Shown here piece after piece: positions 43,961 through 52,917 of a stretch of 55,511 bases of DNA (positions within the stretch are counted from its first letter, which is position 1; each line of letters starts with the position of its first letter). Source of the DNA: an uncultured Clostridium sp. (GTDB lineage Bacteria > Bacillota > Clostridia > Clostridiales > Clostridiaceae); the NCBI GenBank assembly GCA_934746015.1, contig CAKVEW010000021.1, positions 1-55,511 of the forward strand, written 5' to 3'. The notes beneath the pieces are model-generated. The model had not been told where the DNA came from. It saw nothing but the letters and a program-made list of their open reading frames with translations, and ran no database searches. The position numbers were made by a program, and so were the translations under genes.

Positions 43961-44731
43961 ATGGGAAAGGAAATATTAAGAGTAGATAATATAGAAAAGT
44001 ATTATGGAAGAAAAGGTAATGTTACTAAGGCTATAAATAATATAAACTTTACTGTAGAAGAGGGAGAATTCATCGGCGTAATGGGAGCCTCTGGTAGTGG
44101 TAAAACTACATTATTAAATTGCATATCAACTATTGATAAGGTAAGTAGTGGACATATATATATTTCAGGAAATGATATTACCAAGCTAAATTCTAAGAAA
44201 ATTTCTAAGTTTAGAAGAGAAGAACTAGGATTTATATTTCAAGATTTTAATTTACTAGATACTTTAACAGCTTATGAAAATATAGCTCTTGCCTTAACTA
44301 TAATGAAGGTTAATCATAAAGAAATAGATAAGAGAGTAAAAGATGTGGCTAAAAAGTTAAATATAGAAGAGGTTTTAAATAAGTATCCTTATGAGATGTC
44401 AGGTGGGCAAAAACAAAGAGTTGCATCAGCTAGAGCTATCATAACAAAACCTTCACTTATTTTAGCAGATGAACCAACAGGAGCTTTAGATTCTAAGTCT
44501 GCTAAGATGTTACTTGAAAGTATGGAGGATTTAAATGAAAGTCTTAATGCTACTATTATGATGGTTACTCATGATGCATTTTCAGCTAGTTATGCAAGAA
44601 GAATTTTATTTATCAAGGATGGTAAGATATTTAATGAATTAATTAGAGGAAATGATTCAAGAAAGGAATTCTTCGATAAGATAATTGAAGTCATTACACT
44701 TCTTGGAGGTGATGAAAATAATGTATTCTAA
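43961..44731 (+). CDS. BceA-like ABC transporter ATPase
   Basis: A 256-aa ATPase of the MacB/BceA group. Walker A is GASGSGKT, the Q-loop is FIFQDFNLLDTLTAYENIALAL, the signature is MSGGQKQRV, and Walker B is LILADEPTGALD, with TH in the switch region. It energises the following permease. Transporters of this type remove lipid II-bound peptide antibiotics such as bacitracin or lantibiotics and also act as sensors for the kinase. The 3' end overlaps the permease start by 11 bp. Confidence 0.92.
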   Translation: MGKEILRVDNIEKYYGRKGNVTKAINNINFTVEEGEFIGVMGASGSGKTTLLNCISTIDKVSSGHIYISGNDITKLNSKKISKFRREELGFIFQDFNLLDTLTAYENIALALTIMKVNHKEIDKRVKDVAKKLNIEEVLNKYPYEMSGGQKQRVASARAIITKPSLILADEPTGALDSKSAKMLLESMEDLNESLNATIMMVTHDAFSASYARRILFIKDGKIFNELIRGNDSRKEFFDKIIEVITLLGGDENNVF

Positions 44732-46715
44732 GTTAGCTTTTAGGAATTTAAAGAGAAGTTTTAAAGATTATGCAATATACTTTTTAACATTAGTATTTGG
44801 AGTTTGTATATTTTATACCTTTAACTCTATACAATCTCAAAGTATTATGCTTGAGTTAAGTGAAGTTCAAGCTTCTGCCTTTGAGCAAGTGGAATCAATA
44901 ATGGGATATGCTTCAGTATTTGTAGCCTTTGTCTTAGCATTTTTAATTATTTATGCAAATAACTATTTAATAAAGAGAAGAAAAAAGGAATTTGGTATAT
45001 ATATGACTTTAGGTATGGACAAAGGTAACTTATCTACAATAATATTTTTTGAAACACTATTAGTTGGGATAATATCTTTAATAGTGGGATTAGGAATTGG
45101 TGTGGTTTTATCTCAAGGATTATCAGTTTTAACTGCTAAATTATTTCAAGTTAACTTACTTAAGTTTAAATTTGTTTTTTCTTATAATGCAATGATAAAA
45201 ACTTTAATGTCCTTTGGGATTATTTATATATTAGTACTTATGTTCAACTCAATATCAATTAGAAAAATTCAATTAATAGATTTAATTAATTCATCAAAGA
45301 AAAATGAAAGTATTAAGGTAAGGAATGTTTGGGTTTCTGTATTTGTATTTATTATAAGTTGTGTAATGATAGGATCAGCTTATTATATGGTGCTTCATAG
45401 AGGAACTTCAACTGTGGGTATAAATGTAAATGGCACAAGTATTTTACTTGGGATTGTTGGTACGTTTTTATTCTTCTTTTCACTATCAGGATTTTTATTA
45501 AAACTTGTTCAGTCAAATAAAAGATTCTATTTAAAAGATTTAAATATTTTTGTCTTAAGGCAAATTAACAGCAAGATAAATAGTGTATTTATATCAATGT
45601 CTTTTATATGTATATCATTATTTGTAGGGATATGTATGCTTGCAGGTGGACTTGGAATTAATAGTGCATTAAATGCTGACTTAAGGGACTTAACTCAATA
45701 TGATGAGACTATTTGGAATTATGAAGGTGTAAATATTGAGGAATATTTAAGGGAAAGAAATTTTGAGATAAGAGATTATGCAAAAGATTATGTTAGCTAT
45801 ATAAATTATAAAGGTGGAATTACTTATAGCGATTTATTATCAGCTGAAGACATGAATAAGTCAAAGGATTTATATCCTATTGCAACAGATAATGAAGTTC
45901 AAATTATTTCATTAACAAAATTTAATGAAATAATGCAAATGTTAAATAAGAATCCTATAACATTAAATGATGGAGAATATGCTTTATTTTCAGATATAGA
46001 TACTTTAATAAATCCATTAAGTAATGCACTAGAGGATAACAGAGAAATTAATATTAATGGTAATACTTTAAAGCCAGGCACTAAAAAAACAATAGAAGTA
46101 GTAGCTTATAACCAAATGATGAAAAGTAATCTTTGTACTATAATAGTAAAGGATAATATTGTTAATGGTCTTACTCCATGGACATCATATTTGAATTTTA
46201 ATTTCAATGAAGATGATGGAAATATTGTTAATGAAAAGCTAAATGAAGTTGTTAAAGAAATAAAAAAAGATAGGGATAGTTTAGTTTTTTCTATTACTAA
46301 AGAAGAGTTAATTGCAGAATCATCTACCTTTGGAGCTATAGTATCTTACTTAGGAATATATATTGGAGGAATTTTCTTAATTGTTTCTGCTGCAGTATTA
46401 GCTCTGCAACAATTATCTGAATCCACTGATAACATTTCAAGATATACTTTACTTAGAAAGATTGGAGTAGATGATAAGATTATTAATAAATCTTTATTAA
46501 CTCAAATAGCAATATATTTCTTAATGCCACTATCATTAGCATTGATTCACTCAATAGCAGGCTTAGAATTTTCAAAAAGAGTTATAACTCTTTTTGGTAG
46601 CATTAGTATTATGAAAAATATTTTAATTGCATTAGCAACCTTAGTTATAATTTATGGAGGATATTTTATCGCAACTTATCTAGGAGCTAAGAAAAATATA
46701 AATAATGTAGTTTAG
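44721..46715 (+). CDS. BceB-like ABC transporter permease (FtsX domain)
   Basis: A 664-aa permease with about ten membrane helices. The FtsX domain near the N-terminus has FGIYMTLGMDKGNLSTIIFFETLLVGIISLIVGLGIGVVLSQGLS. A large extracellular domain (about residues 310-530) lies between helices 7 and 8, the layout unique to BceB-type permeases, and it binds peptide antibiotics. The last helices carry a second FtsX part (YTLLRKIGVDDKII). The ATG at 44721 is 11 nt after GGAGG; 44712 is too close to it. Confidence 0.88.
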   Translation: MYSKLAFRNLKRSFKDYAIYFLTLVFGVCIFYTFNSIQSQSIMLELSEVQASAFEQVESIMGYASVFVAFVLAFLIIYANNYLIKRRKKEFGIYMTLGMDKGNLSTIIFFETLLVGIISLIVGLGIGVVLSQGLSVLTAKLFQVNLLKFKFVFSYNAMIKTLMSFGIIYILVLMFNSISIRKIQLIDLINSSKKNESIKVRNVWVSVFVFIISCVMIGSAYYMVLHRGTSTVGINVNGTSILLGIVGTFLFFFSLSGFLLKLVQSNKRFYLKDLNIFVLRQINSKINSVFISMSFICISLFVGICMLAGGLGINSALNADLRDLTQYDETIWNYEGVNIEEYLRERNFEIRDYAKDYVSYINYKGGITYSDLLSAEDMNKSKDLYPIATDNEVQIISLTKFNEIMQMLNKNPITLNDGEYALFSDIDTLINPLSNALEDNREININGNTLKPGTKKTIEVVAYNQMMKSNLCTIIVKDNIVNGLTPWTSYLNFNFNEDDGNIVNEKLNEVVKEIKKDRDSLVFSITKEELIAESSTFGAIVSYLGIYIGGIFLIVSAAVLALQQLSESTDNISRYTLLRKIGVDDKIINKSLLTQIAIYFLMPLSLALIHSIAGLEFSKRVITLFGSISIMKNILIALATLVIIYGGYFIATYLGAKKNINNVV

Positions 46716-46720
46716 ACTTT

Positions 46721-46757
46721 AATTTGGAGTTGTTTTTAAACAACTCCAAATTTTATT
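46721..46757 (+). terminator. Terminator after the BceAB-like operon
   Basis: A perfect 15-bp stem (46721-46735 with 46738-46752) followed by a T-rich tract. Confidence 0.8.
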
Positions 46758-46891
46758 ATCCAATAATATCTGCTAGATGAATAGGGTTAAACTGTAAAAT
46801 ATGTTATAATAATCTTGTGAATTGACTATATATTTTATATAGATAACTAGAACTATGTGTTATTTTTAGTTAAATTGGGGAGATGAAATAT

Positions 46892-47392
46892 ATGAAAAAA
46901 GTTTATAGAGTATTATTGATTTTACATTTATTTGTTGGTATAGGAGCTATTGCAGGAGGAAGTATGGCTATTCTTAATCCTTATAACCCAGGAGGTATGG
47001 CTACCGATGCTTTGAAAAATTCACCATTTAGTAATTTCCTTATACCTGGAATTATATTATTTACAGTAATTGGACTTGGGAATATATTTAGTGCTGCAGC
47101 AATTATTTTTAAATCAAAATATCAAGGTTATATAAGTAGTGTTTTTAGCTTAGCCCTAGTAACATGGATAATAGTTCAATGTATAATGCTAAGAATGGTT
47201 GTACATTTACATGTTATATTTTTTATTATAGGTTTAATACAAGCAATTTTATCTATTATTATATTGTTTAAAAAGAATTTGTTCCCTACAAATATTATTT
47301 TAAATATTATAGGAAAACTAGAAAAAAAATTTCCTAATAGTATTATTGTGAAGTTTATAAATAAAATAGAAAATAAATTATATGAATTATAA
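46892..47392 (+). CDS. Hypothetical membrane protein
   Basis: A 166-aa protein with four hydrophobic helices. The NPYNPGGM...SPFSNFLIPGIILF segment lies between the first and second, and an amphipathic basic C-terminal tail of about 35 residues follows. I recognise no named family, though the layout resembles many small clostridial membrane proteins. GGGGAG is 9 nt before the ATG at 46892; the ATG at 46883 touches it and is unlikely. Confidence 0.65.
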   Translation: MKKVYRVLLILHLFVGIGAIAGGSMAILNPYNPGGMATDALKNSPFSNFLIPGIILFTVIGLGNIFSAAAIIFKSKYQGYISSVFSLALVTWIIVQCIMLRMVVHLHVIFFIIGLIQAILSIIILFKKNLFPTNIILNIIGKLEKKFPNSIIVKFINKIENKLYEL

Positions 47393-47477
47393 TTGAGCTT
47401 TTTCAGAGTTTATTATTTAATAAGTTAAGTAAATTTTAACTTAAAAGGGTGTATTAGAATTAAATAAATTTAACATT

Positions 47478-47516
47478 AAAATATCACATTATCATTATAT
47501 GAGTATGTGGTATTTT
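47478..47516 (+). terminator. Terminator after the membrane protein gene
   Basis: AAAATATCACAT (47478-47489) pairs with ATGTGGTATTTT (47505-47516) with one T-G pair, followed by T-rich DNA. Confidence 0.6.
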
Positions 47517-47540
47517 TATTTAAGTAAAAATAATTAATAC

Positions 47541-47568
47541 TTGAAAATATTTCTCAATAGACTATAGT
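47541..47568 (+). promoter_or_regulatory. Likely promoter of the luciferase-like oxidoreductase gene
   Basis: TTGAAA (47541-47546), 16-nt spacer and TATAGT (47563-47568), 43 bp before the start. Confidence 0.4.
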
Positions 47569-47610
47569 TTATAATAAGAATAGAAAATACATATTAAAGG
47601 AGGTATTTAT

Positions 47611-48609
47611 ATGAGTATTAAATTAAGTGCCTTAGATCAGTCTCCAATAGGAGAAGGTTCAACTTCTACTGAGGCATTAAGAAATACAATTACTCTAGCA
47701 CAAGAGTTAGAAAAGCTAGGATACTATAGATTTTGGGTATCAGAACACCATGATACAAGAAGTTTAGCTGGATCAAGTCCAGAGATACTTATTTCTAGTA
47801 TTGCAGCAAAAACAAATAAAATCAGAGTTGGTTCAGGTGGAGTAATGTTACCTAATTATAGTCCCTATAAGGTGGCAGAGAATTTTAAAGTATTAGAGGC
47901 TTTATATCCAAATAGAATAGATTTAGGAATAGGTAGAGCACCAGGTGGAATGCCTTTAGCAAGTAAGGCTCTAATGCAAGGAAGAAGTATATTTAGTGAT
48001 AATTATGAAGAAAAGGTATTAGACTTAGTAAGATATATTTATGATATAGTACCAGAAAACCATGAATATAGTGGTCTTAAAGCCACTCCATTGGTAAATA
48101 CATATCCAGAAATTCATATACTTGGTTCTAGTGGTGGAAGTGCAGGACTTGCAGCTAACATTGGGGCATCTTATGCATATGCTCAATTTATAACTGGAGG
48201 TATGGGAGTAAGCTCAGTAAATTGGTATAGAGATAAATTTAAAAAGTCAATTGTTTCATCATCACCAAGTACTATAATTTGTAGCTTTGTAATTTGTTGT
48301 GAAACAGAAGAAGAAGTTAATAATCAAGCTGCAATGATGGATTTAACTTTACTTTTAGTTGAAACTGGGAAATCCTATGGAATGCCTTCAGTAGAAAGAG
48401 CATTAGCTTATAAATATTCTGAGGCAGAAATGCAAATAGTTACAAGAAATAGAAAAAGGATGATAGTTGGAACACCAGATAAGGTGAAAGAACAAATAAT
48501 AAATATGAGTAAACTTTATAATACGGATGAATTTATGATAATTAATTTAAATACAAATTTAGAAGAAAAGATAAAGTCTTATAAATTAATTTCAGATTCC
48601 TTTAATTAG
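47611..48609 (+). CDS. Luciferase-like (LLM-class) flavin-dependent oxidoreductase
   Basis: A 332-aa TIM-barrel flavin monooxygenase of the bacterial luciferase superfamily. It opens LSALDQSPIGEGSTSTEALRNTITLAQELEKLGYYRFWVSEHHD, followed by IRVGSGGVMLPNYSPYKVAENFKVLEALYPNRIDLGIGRAPGG, the standard YwcH/YceB-type pattern. It uses reduced FMN; the substrate is not known. In an anaerobe it may act as a reductase or detoxify oxygen-exposed compounds. Single gene with AGGAGG before the ATG. Confidence 0.9.
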   Translation: MSIKLSALDQSPIGEGSTSTEALRNTITLAQELEKLGYYRFWVSEHHDTRSLAGSSPEILISSIAAKTNKIRVGSGGVMLPNYSPYKVAENFKVLEALYPNRIDLGIGRAPGGMPLASKALMQGRSIFSDNYEEKVLDLVRYIYDIVPENHEYSGLKATPLVNTYPEIHILGSSGGSAGLAANIGASYAYAQFITGGMGVSSVNWYRDKFKKSIVSSSPSTIICSFVICCETEEEVNNQAAMMDLTLLLVETGKSYGMPSVERALAYKYSEAEMQIVTRNRKRMIVGTPDKVKEQIINMSKLYNTDEFMIINLNTNLEEKIKSYKLISDSFN

Positions 48610-48699
48610 AGGTTACTTAGGTAGACTCATTCCTTCTTTATAATATAAAGTTTTATGGTAATATATAATAAGTAACAAAAGTATTTTAGGAGGAGTTAT

Positions 48700-49455
48700 A
48701 TGAAAGTTTTAATTACCAATGATGATGGAATTTATGCAAGGGGAATATTAACTTTAGCTAAAGAAATTTCTAAAAAGCATGAAGTTATAGTTGTAGCTCC
48801 TAGGGAGCAGAAAAGTGCAGCTAGTCATTCAATTTCAATTCATAATCCAATAAAAATAAGAGAAGAAAAAATAGATACAGACTTTAAGGCATATAGTTTA
48901 GTTGGAACTCCTGCTGACTGTACTCAAGCTGGATTATCATTATTATGTGAAAATATAGACTTAGTTATATCAGGTATAAATAGAGGTCTAAATTGTGGGA
49001 CGGATATACTATATTCTGGAACAGTTTCAGCAGCAATAGAAGGGGCTATATATAATGTTCCATCAATTGCTATTTCTATGGAAGTTAATTGGGAAAAGTA
49101 TGATGAAGATTATAGTAAAGCAGCTAAATGGATAAGTAAGATAGTAGATATAGCTGAAAAGAGTTATTTAAGAAAAGATGTAGTGTTAAATGTCAATGTT
49201 CCCAATATACCAGAAGATGAAATAAAGGGTCTTAAGGTTTGTAAGCTTGGTAAATCAACTTACAAAACAGATTATGTTTTAGTAGAAGAAAATGAAGATA
49301 AGGTTTATAAAACAAAAGGAACTAGAAATGAAATATCAGAAGGAGATTCTGATCTTTATTACTTATCACAAGGATATGTAACTTTAACGCCTTTACATTT
49401 TGACTTTACTAATTTCAAAATTTTAGATGAGGTAAGAAATACATTTCAAGATTAG
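48700..49455 (+). CDS. surE: 5'/3'-nucleotidase SurE
   Basis: A 251-aa survival protein SurE. The signature LITNDDGIYARGI holds the metal-binding Asp pair. APREQKSAASHSISI, GTPADCTQAG, ISGINRGLNCGTDILYSGTVSAA (metal and phosphate binding) and VLNVNVPNIP follow. It removes phosphate from nucleoside monophosphates and is linked to stationary-phase survival in other bacteria. It has AGGAGG before the ATG and a strong hairpin behind. Confidence 0.95.
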   Translation: MKVLITNDDGIYARGILTLAKEISKKHEVIVVAPREQKSAASHSISIHNPIKIREEKIDTDFKAYSLVGTPADCTQAGLSLLCENIDLVISGINRGLNCGTDILYSGTVSAAIEGAIYNVPSIAISMEVNWEKYDEDYSKAAKWISKIVDIAEKSYLRKDVVLNVNVPNIPEDEIKGLKVCKLGKSTYKTDYVLVEENEDKVYKTKGTRNEISEGDSDLYYLSQGYVTLTPLHFDFTNFKILDEVRNTFQD

Positions 49456-49479
49456 ATAAATTAGTTTTGAAAAAAGATG

Positions 49480-49512
49480 TTGTTGTCGCACTAATTTTTA
49501 GTGCGACAACAA
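49480..49512. terminator. Hairpin between surE and the amidase gene
   Basis: A perfect 15-bp stem (49480-49494 with 49498-49512) and TTT loop. The core GTCGCACTAA/TTAGTGCGAC recurs near the right edge of the window. The T-run is clearer on the minus strand, so it may act for both converging genes. Confidence 0.7.
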
Positions 49513-49590
49513 ATTTAAAGATTTGAAAACTTAAAAATGAGTTTTTTTATTAATTATCCATTATTAATTAAAAATTATGCACTATACTAG

Positions 49591-50379
49591 CTATCTTTTC
49601 TTTAGAATTGTAGTTTTATTTTCTTCAATATAAGTTAATAAAGCATTTTTAATAGCGAGTGCAATTACATCTTGCCCCTTATCAGATTTTAAATATCTTT
49701 CATCAGATGTATTACTTAAAAATCCTAATTCTAATAATACGGGGATGCTTGAATTTAACTCTAGTACGGCTAGAGCATCTTCGGTATTTTTATAAGTTTT
49801 TATATTTCTATTATCTGTATAGTTTGCATTGATTAATGCATTTTGTATTGTCATAGCTAAATTCTCACTATTATCATCCTGTGATTTATACCAGGTCTCA
49901 ACACCTTTTGATTCTTGATTTGTGTAGTCACTATTGCAATGAATAGAGACAAATAAATCAGATTTTAAAACTTCTGGTATCTTAATTCTTTCCTTTAGGC
50001 TATCATTAGCAGTATCAAGCCAAGACAATGAATCATTTGTTCTTGTGTAAATAACCTTTATCCCATTTTCCTCTAATAGTTTACCAAGTTTTAGTGAAAT
50101 ATCTAGGACTATATCTTTTTCAAGAGAGCCAGATAAGCCTTTTGCACCAATATCCCAATCTCCATGACCTGGATCTATACAAACTACTATTTCATTATTA
50201 TTATTGTTTGAAGATACAATATTTTTGTTAATTGCAGACTTTTTATTAAATAATAAAAAAGTGGAAAATAATATAATGCAAATAAACAAAAGACTAAATC
50301 GAAATACTAATTGTCTTCTTCTTTTACGGTTATAGAGAAGTTTTCTTCGGTATGAAATATCGAATTTAGGTTTTTCCAT
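49591..50379 (-). CDS. N-acetylmuramoyl-L-alanine amidase (Amidase_3, AmiC/CwlD-like)
   Basis: A 262-aa membrane-anchored cell-wall hydrolase. A basic N-terminus and helix (LVFRFSLLFICIILFSTFLLF) lead into the Amidase_3 domain. Zn ligands and catalytic residues are visible: VCIDPGHGDWD, the Glu in SLEKDIVL, SIHCN and the catalytic Glu in VLLELGFLSN. It cuts the bond between MurNAc and the peptide stem. CwlD, the spore cortex amidase, has this size and anchoring, so a sporulation role is possible but not shown. Confidence 0.9.
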   Translation of the reverse strand: MEKPKFDISYRRKLLYNRKRRRQLVFRFSLLFICIILFSTFLLFNKKSAINKNIVSSNNNNNEIVVCIDPGHGDWDIGAKGLSGSLEKDIVLDISLKLGKLLEENGIKVIYTRTNDSLSWLDTANDSLKERIKIPEVLKSDLFVSIHCNSDYTNQESKGVETWYKSQDDNSENLAMTIQNALINANYTDNRNIKTYKNTEDALAVLELNSSIPVLLELGFLSNTSDERYLKSDKGQDVIALAIKNALLTYIEENKTTILKKR

Positions 50380-50531
50380 AGAATAATCCTCTTACTTCTT
50401 AAGAATTTACATAATATAATTATACTAGTAATATTACCTTATGTAAATAAATGGAAAAAAAAGTAAGCAGCAGATCATTGGTTGATAATATATTAATATT
50501 GATATAAACTATAATAAAGGAGTGAAGTGCC

Positions 50532-51092
50532 ATGCCTAAAATTTTACAAAATCCAAGGGAAACAATGCTAAAAGAAGGTTATAAATTATTAGAAGATAAA
50601 GGTTATAAAAATTTTAGCATGAGAGAACTTGCTAATAGATGTGAAATTGGACTAGGGACAGTATATAATTATTTTGAAAATAAGATGTCTTTAGTTAGAG
50701 AAATATTTAATGACACCTGGATACAGATAATAGAGGATTTAAGAACTGTTAAAGAGAAAAATATATCATTTGAAGAAAAAATAAAATTAATATATTTAGG
50801 ATTAGAGAAATTTTTAATATACCATAAAGAAGTCTTCTTTGAACTAACTAAGGAAGAAAAGTTAGATAGTGATAAAAAATCTCATTCTTGTACTAAATAT
50901 GATGTATTAGATGAATTATATGTAATTGTTGATGAAATAATAGAATTACATAAAGAAAATAAAGATATAACTATGAATATTGAAACTAGAAAATTAACTT
51001 CTTTTTTAATAAATAATATGATAACTCTATCTATGAAGAATACAGACTTTTCTATAGAAGACTTATTATATATAGTGAGAAATAATTTATAA
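50532..51092 (+). CDS. TetR-family transcriptional regulator
   Basis: A 186-aa regulator. The helix-turn-helix (about 10-55) reads GYKLLEDKGYKNFSMRELANRCEIGLGTVYNYFENKMSLVREIF, a standard TetR DNA-binding domain. The C-terminal ligand domain is family-variable. It starts after GGAGTG. The following rhomboid-like gene begins 17 bp later in the same direction, so the two form an operon and the regulator probably controls it. Confidence 0.9.
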   Translation: MPKILQNPRETMLKEGYKLLEDKGYKNFSMRELANRCEIGLGTVYNYFENKMSLVREIFNDTWIQIIEDLRTVKEKNISFEEKIKLIYLGLEKFLIYHKEVFFELTKEEKLDSDKKSHSCTKYDVLDELYVIVDEIIELHKENKDITMNIETRKLTSFLINNMITLSMKNTDFSIEDLLYIVRNNL

Positions 51093-51109
51093 AGGAGATA
51101 GCTATTTGT

Positions 51110-51901
51110 ATGAATTGGTTAAATAAACTAGAAAGAAAGATAGGAAAGTTTTATATAAAAAATCTAATGTTAATTGTTATAAGTGGAACTATTCTTATTT
51201 ATGGATTTACTATATTAAGCAATGATTTTACTTTAGTTAATAATATAACTTTAGTACCATCTAAGGTAATGCATGGAGAAATTTGGAGACTTGTAACTTT
51301 TATATTTGTTCCATCAAGTTATTCTATAATTTCTTTTATATTTTCAATGTATTTTTATTATTTAGCTGGTACTGGATTAGAGCATGAGTGGGGAGAGTTT
51401 AAGTTTAACTTTTATTACCTTGTTGGAATGATTACAACTATTATTGTTTCAATGATAACTGGAGCAGAAGCTACTGGAACATTTATTAACCTTTCATTAT
51501 TTTTGGCATTTGCAAAAGTATATCCAAACTTCCAAGTGTTATTATTTTATATAATACCAATTAAGGTTAAATACTTAGCTATATTTAACTGGCTTATGAT
51601 AGGATATAGCTTCTTATCAGCAGGATCAATAGGAGATAAAATACTAACTCTAGTTCCATTACTTAACTTTTTCCTATTCTTTGGAAAAGATATATTTACA
51701 GGAACAACTACTGGTGCAGTAAATTATAGAAGACAACAAAAATTTAGAGCACAGGTAAAAGAAAGAGAAGTTATTCATAAATGTGAAGTTTGTGGAATTA
51801 CAGAAAAAGAAGATCCTAAAATGGACTTTAGATATTGTTCAAAATGTTCAGGTAAAAAGTGTTATTGTGAGAATCATATAAGAAATCATGAGCATAAGTA
51901 A
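51110..51901 (+). CDS. Rhomboid-like membrane protein with a C-terminal zinc-finger-like tail
   Basis: A 263-aa protein with about six helices in the rhomboid layout (VMHGEIWRLVTFIFVP, then a W-G-E-F-x-Y segment before the next helix). The helix that should carry GxSG reads ATGTFINLSLFLAFAKVYP, and no catalytic histidine in a matching helix is visible, so this is probably a non-proteolytic member. The C-terminus has HKCEVCG, RYCSKCSGKKCYCENH and a final His cluster, which could bind zinc. AAGGAG lies before the ATG. It is co-transcribed with TetR. Confidence 0.75.
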   Translation: MNWLNKLERKIGKFYIKNLMLIVISGTILIYGFTILSNDFTLVNNITLVPSKVMHGEIWRLVTFIFVPSSYSIISFIFSMYFYYLAGTGLEHEWGEFKFNFYYLVGMITTIIVSMITGAEATGTFINLSLFLAFAKVYPNFQVLLFYIIPIKVKYLAIFNWLMIGYSFLSAGSIGDKILTLVPLLNFFLFFGKDIFTGTTTGAVNYRRQQKFRAQVKEREVIHKCEVCGITEKEDPKMDFRYCSKCSGKKCYCENHIRNHEHK

Positions 51902-51931
51902 TAATAAAGTGTAAATTATTAGATATGTATT

Positions 51932-51967
51932 AAGGTAAAGGTATTTTAAGATACTTTTACCTTTTTT
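51932..51967 (+). terminator. Terminator after the TetR/rhomboid operon
   Basis: A 13-bp stem with one G-T pair (51932-51944 with 51951-51963), 6-nt loop and T-run. Confidence 0.75.
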
Positions 51968-52130
51968 GATTTTAAAGGAGATGTAATTGTTTTTATTGTA
52001 AATTCTTAATAATAACTATTAAATAATAATGATAGTAATTATTGATTCCATGATGTATAATGTAATGGAATAAAAATTGACTATTAATTGAAAAATATAG
52101 AGTAAATTCATAACTAAGAAGGGAAGAAAC

Positions 52131-52904
52131 ATGGAAAATAACGAGTTAAAAAAGATATATGATAATCCACTGCATATAAGATATATAGATAATCCAAGTG
52201 AAGATTTAGTATTAGAAGCAGTTAAGAAAAATGGATTGGCAATAAAGTATATAAAAAATCCAAGCAATAATGTTAAGGAAATAGCAATTAAAAATAATCC
52301 ACTAGCTGTTGAATATATTGAAGAATTAGATGAGGAAAATTCTATTTTAGCAGTTAGATTACTTTGGAATTCATTAAAGTATATTAAAAATCCTACAAAT
52401 AGAGTTAAATTAGAAGCAGTAAATGCTAAGGGATGGGCTATTCAATTTATAGAAAATCCTACTGAAGAAATTCAATTAAAAGCAGTATCTAAGGATTATG
52501 ATTCAATAAAGTATATAAAAGACCCATCAGAAGAAGTTCAATTAGCAGCAATTAAAAAATACTGGTCTGCTATAAAATTTATAAATAATCCTTCTTTAGA
52601 AGCTAGAAGAGAAGCTGTTAAGGGTAATGAAGAAGCTATTAATTATATTAACTTTAACTTAGATGAACTAAAAGTATTAATTGGAGATAATATAAAAATT
52701 GTAAAATATGTTTATGATTCAATTGATGTAGATTTCGTAGTTAATGTTGTTATAGAAAAAGTCAAAGAAGATTCAGTTGATGAAAAGTATATAAAGGACT
52801 TTTTAGAATTAGAAATATTAGAAATGAATAAAATTAACTTTATAAGGGAGTATGGAAGTAAAAAGGCTAAAGTCCTATTAGTTGATTATAAACTTTCAAG
52901 ATAA
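52131..52904 (+). CDS. Helical-repeat protein (DUF4116-like)
   Basis: A 257-aa soluble protein built of about seven imperfect repeats of 22-24 residues in the first 180 residues. The consensus is A(I/V)KYIKNPSEEVQLEAVKKN, with the helix-breaking NPS/NPT conserved at each turn. This resembles the DUF4116 or HEAT/ankyrin-like repeat class, usually a protein-binding scaffold. The last 75 residues are non-repetitive. It opens a three-gene operon with a MoxR-like ATPase (13 bp on) and a VWA protein, so it may recruit their target. Confidence 0.65.
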   Translation: MENNELKKIYDNPLHIRYIDNPSEDLVLEAVKKNGLAIKYIKNPSNNVKEIAIKNNPLAVEYIEELDEENSILAVRLLWNSLKYIKNPTNRVKLEAVNAKGWAIQFIENPTEEIQLKAVSKDYDSIKYIKDPSEEVQLAAIKKYWSAIKFINNPSLEARREAVKGNEEAINYINFNLDELKVLIGDNIKIVKYVYDSIDVDFVVNVVIEKVKEDSVDEKYIKDFLELEILEMNKINFIREYGSKKAKVLLVDYKLSR

Positions 52905-52917
52905 AAGAGGTGATATT

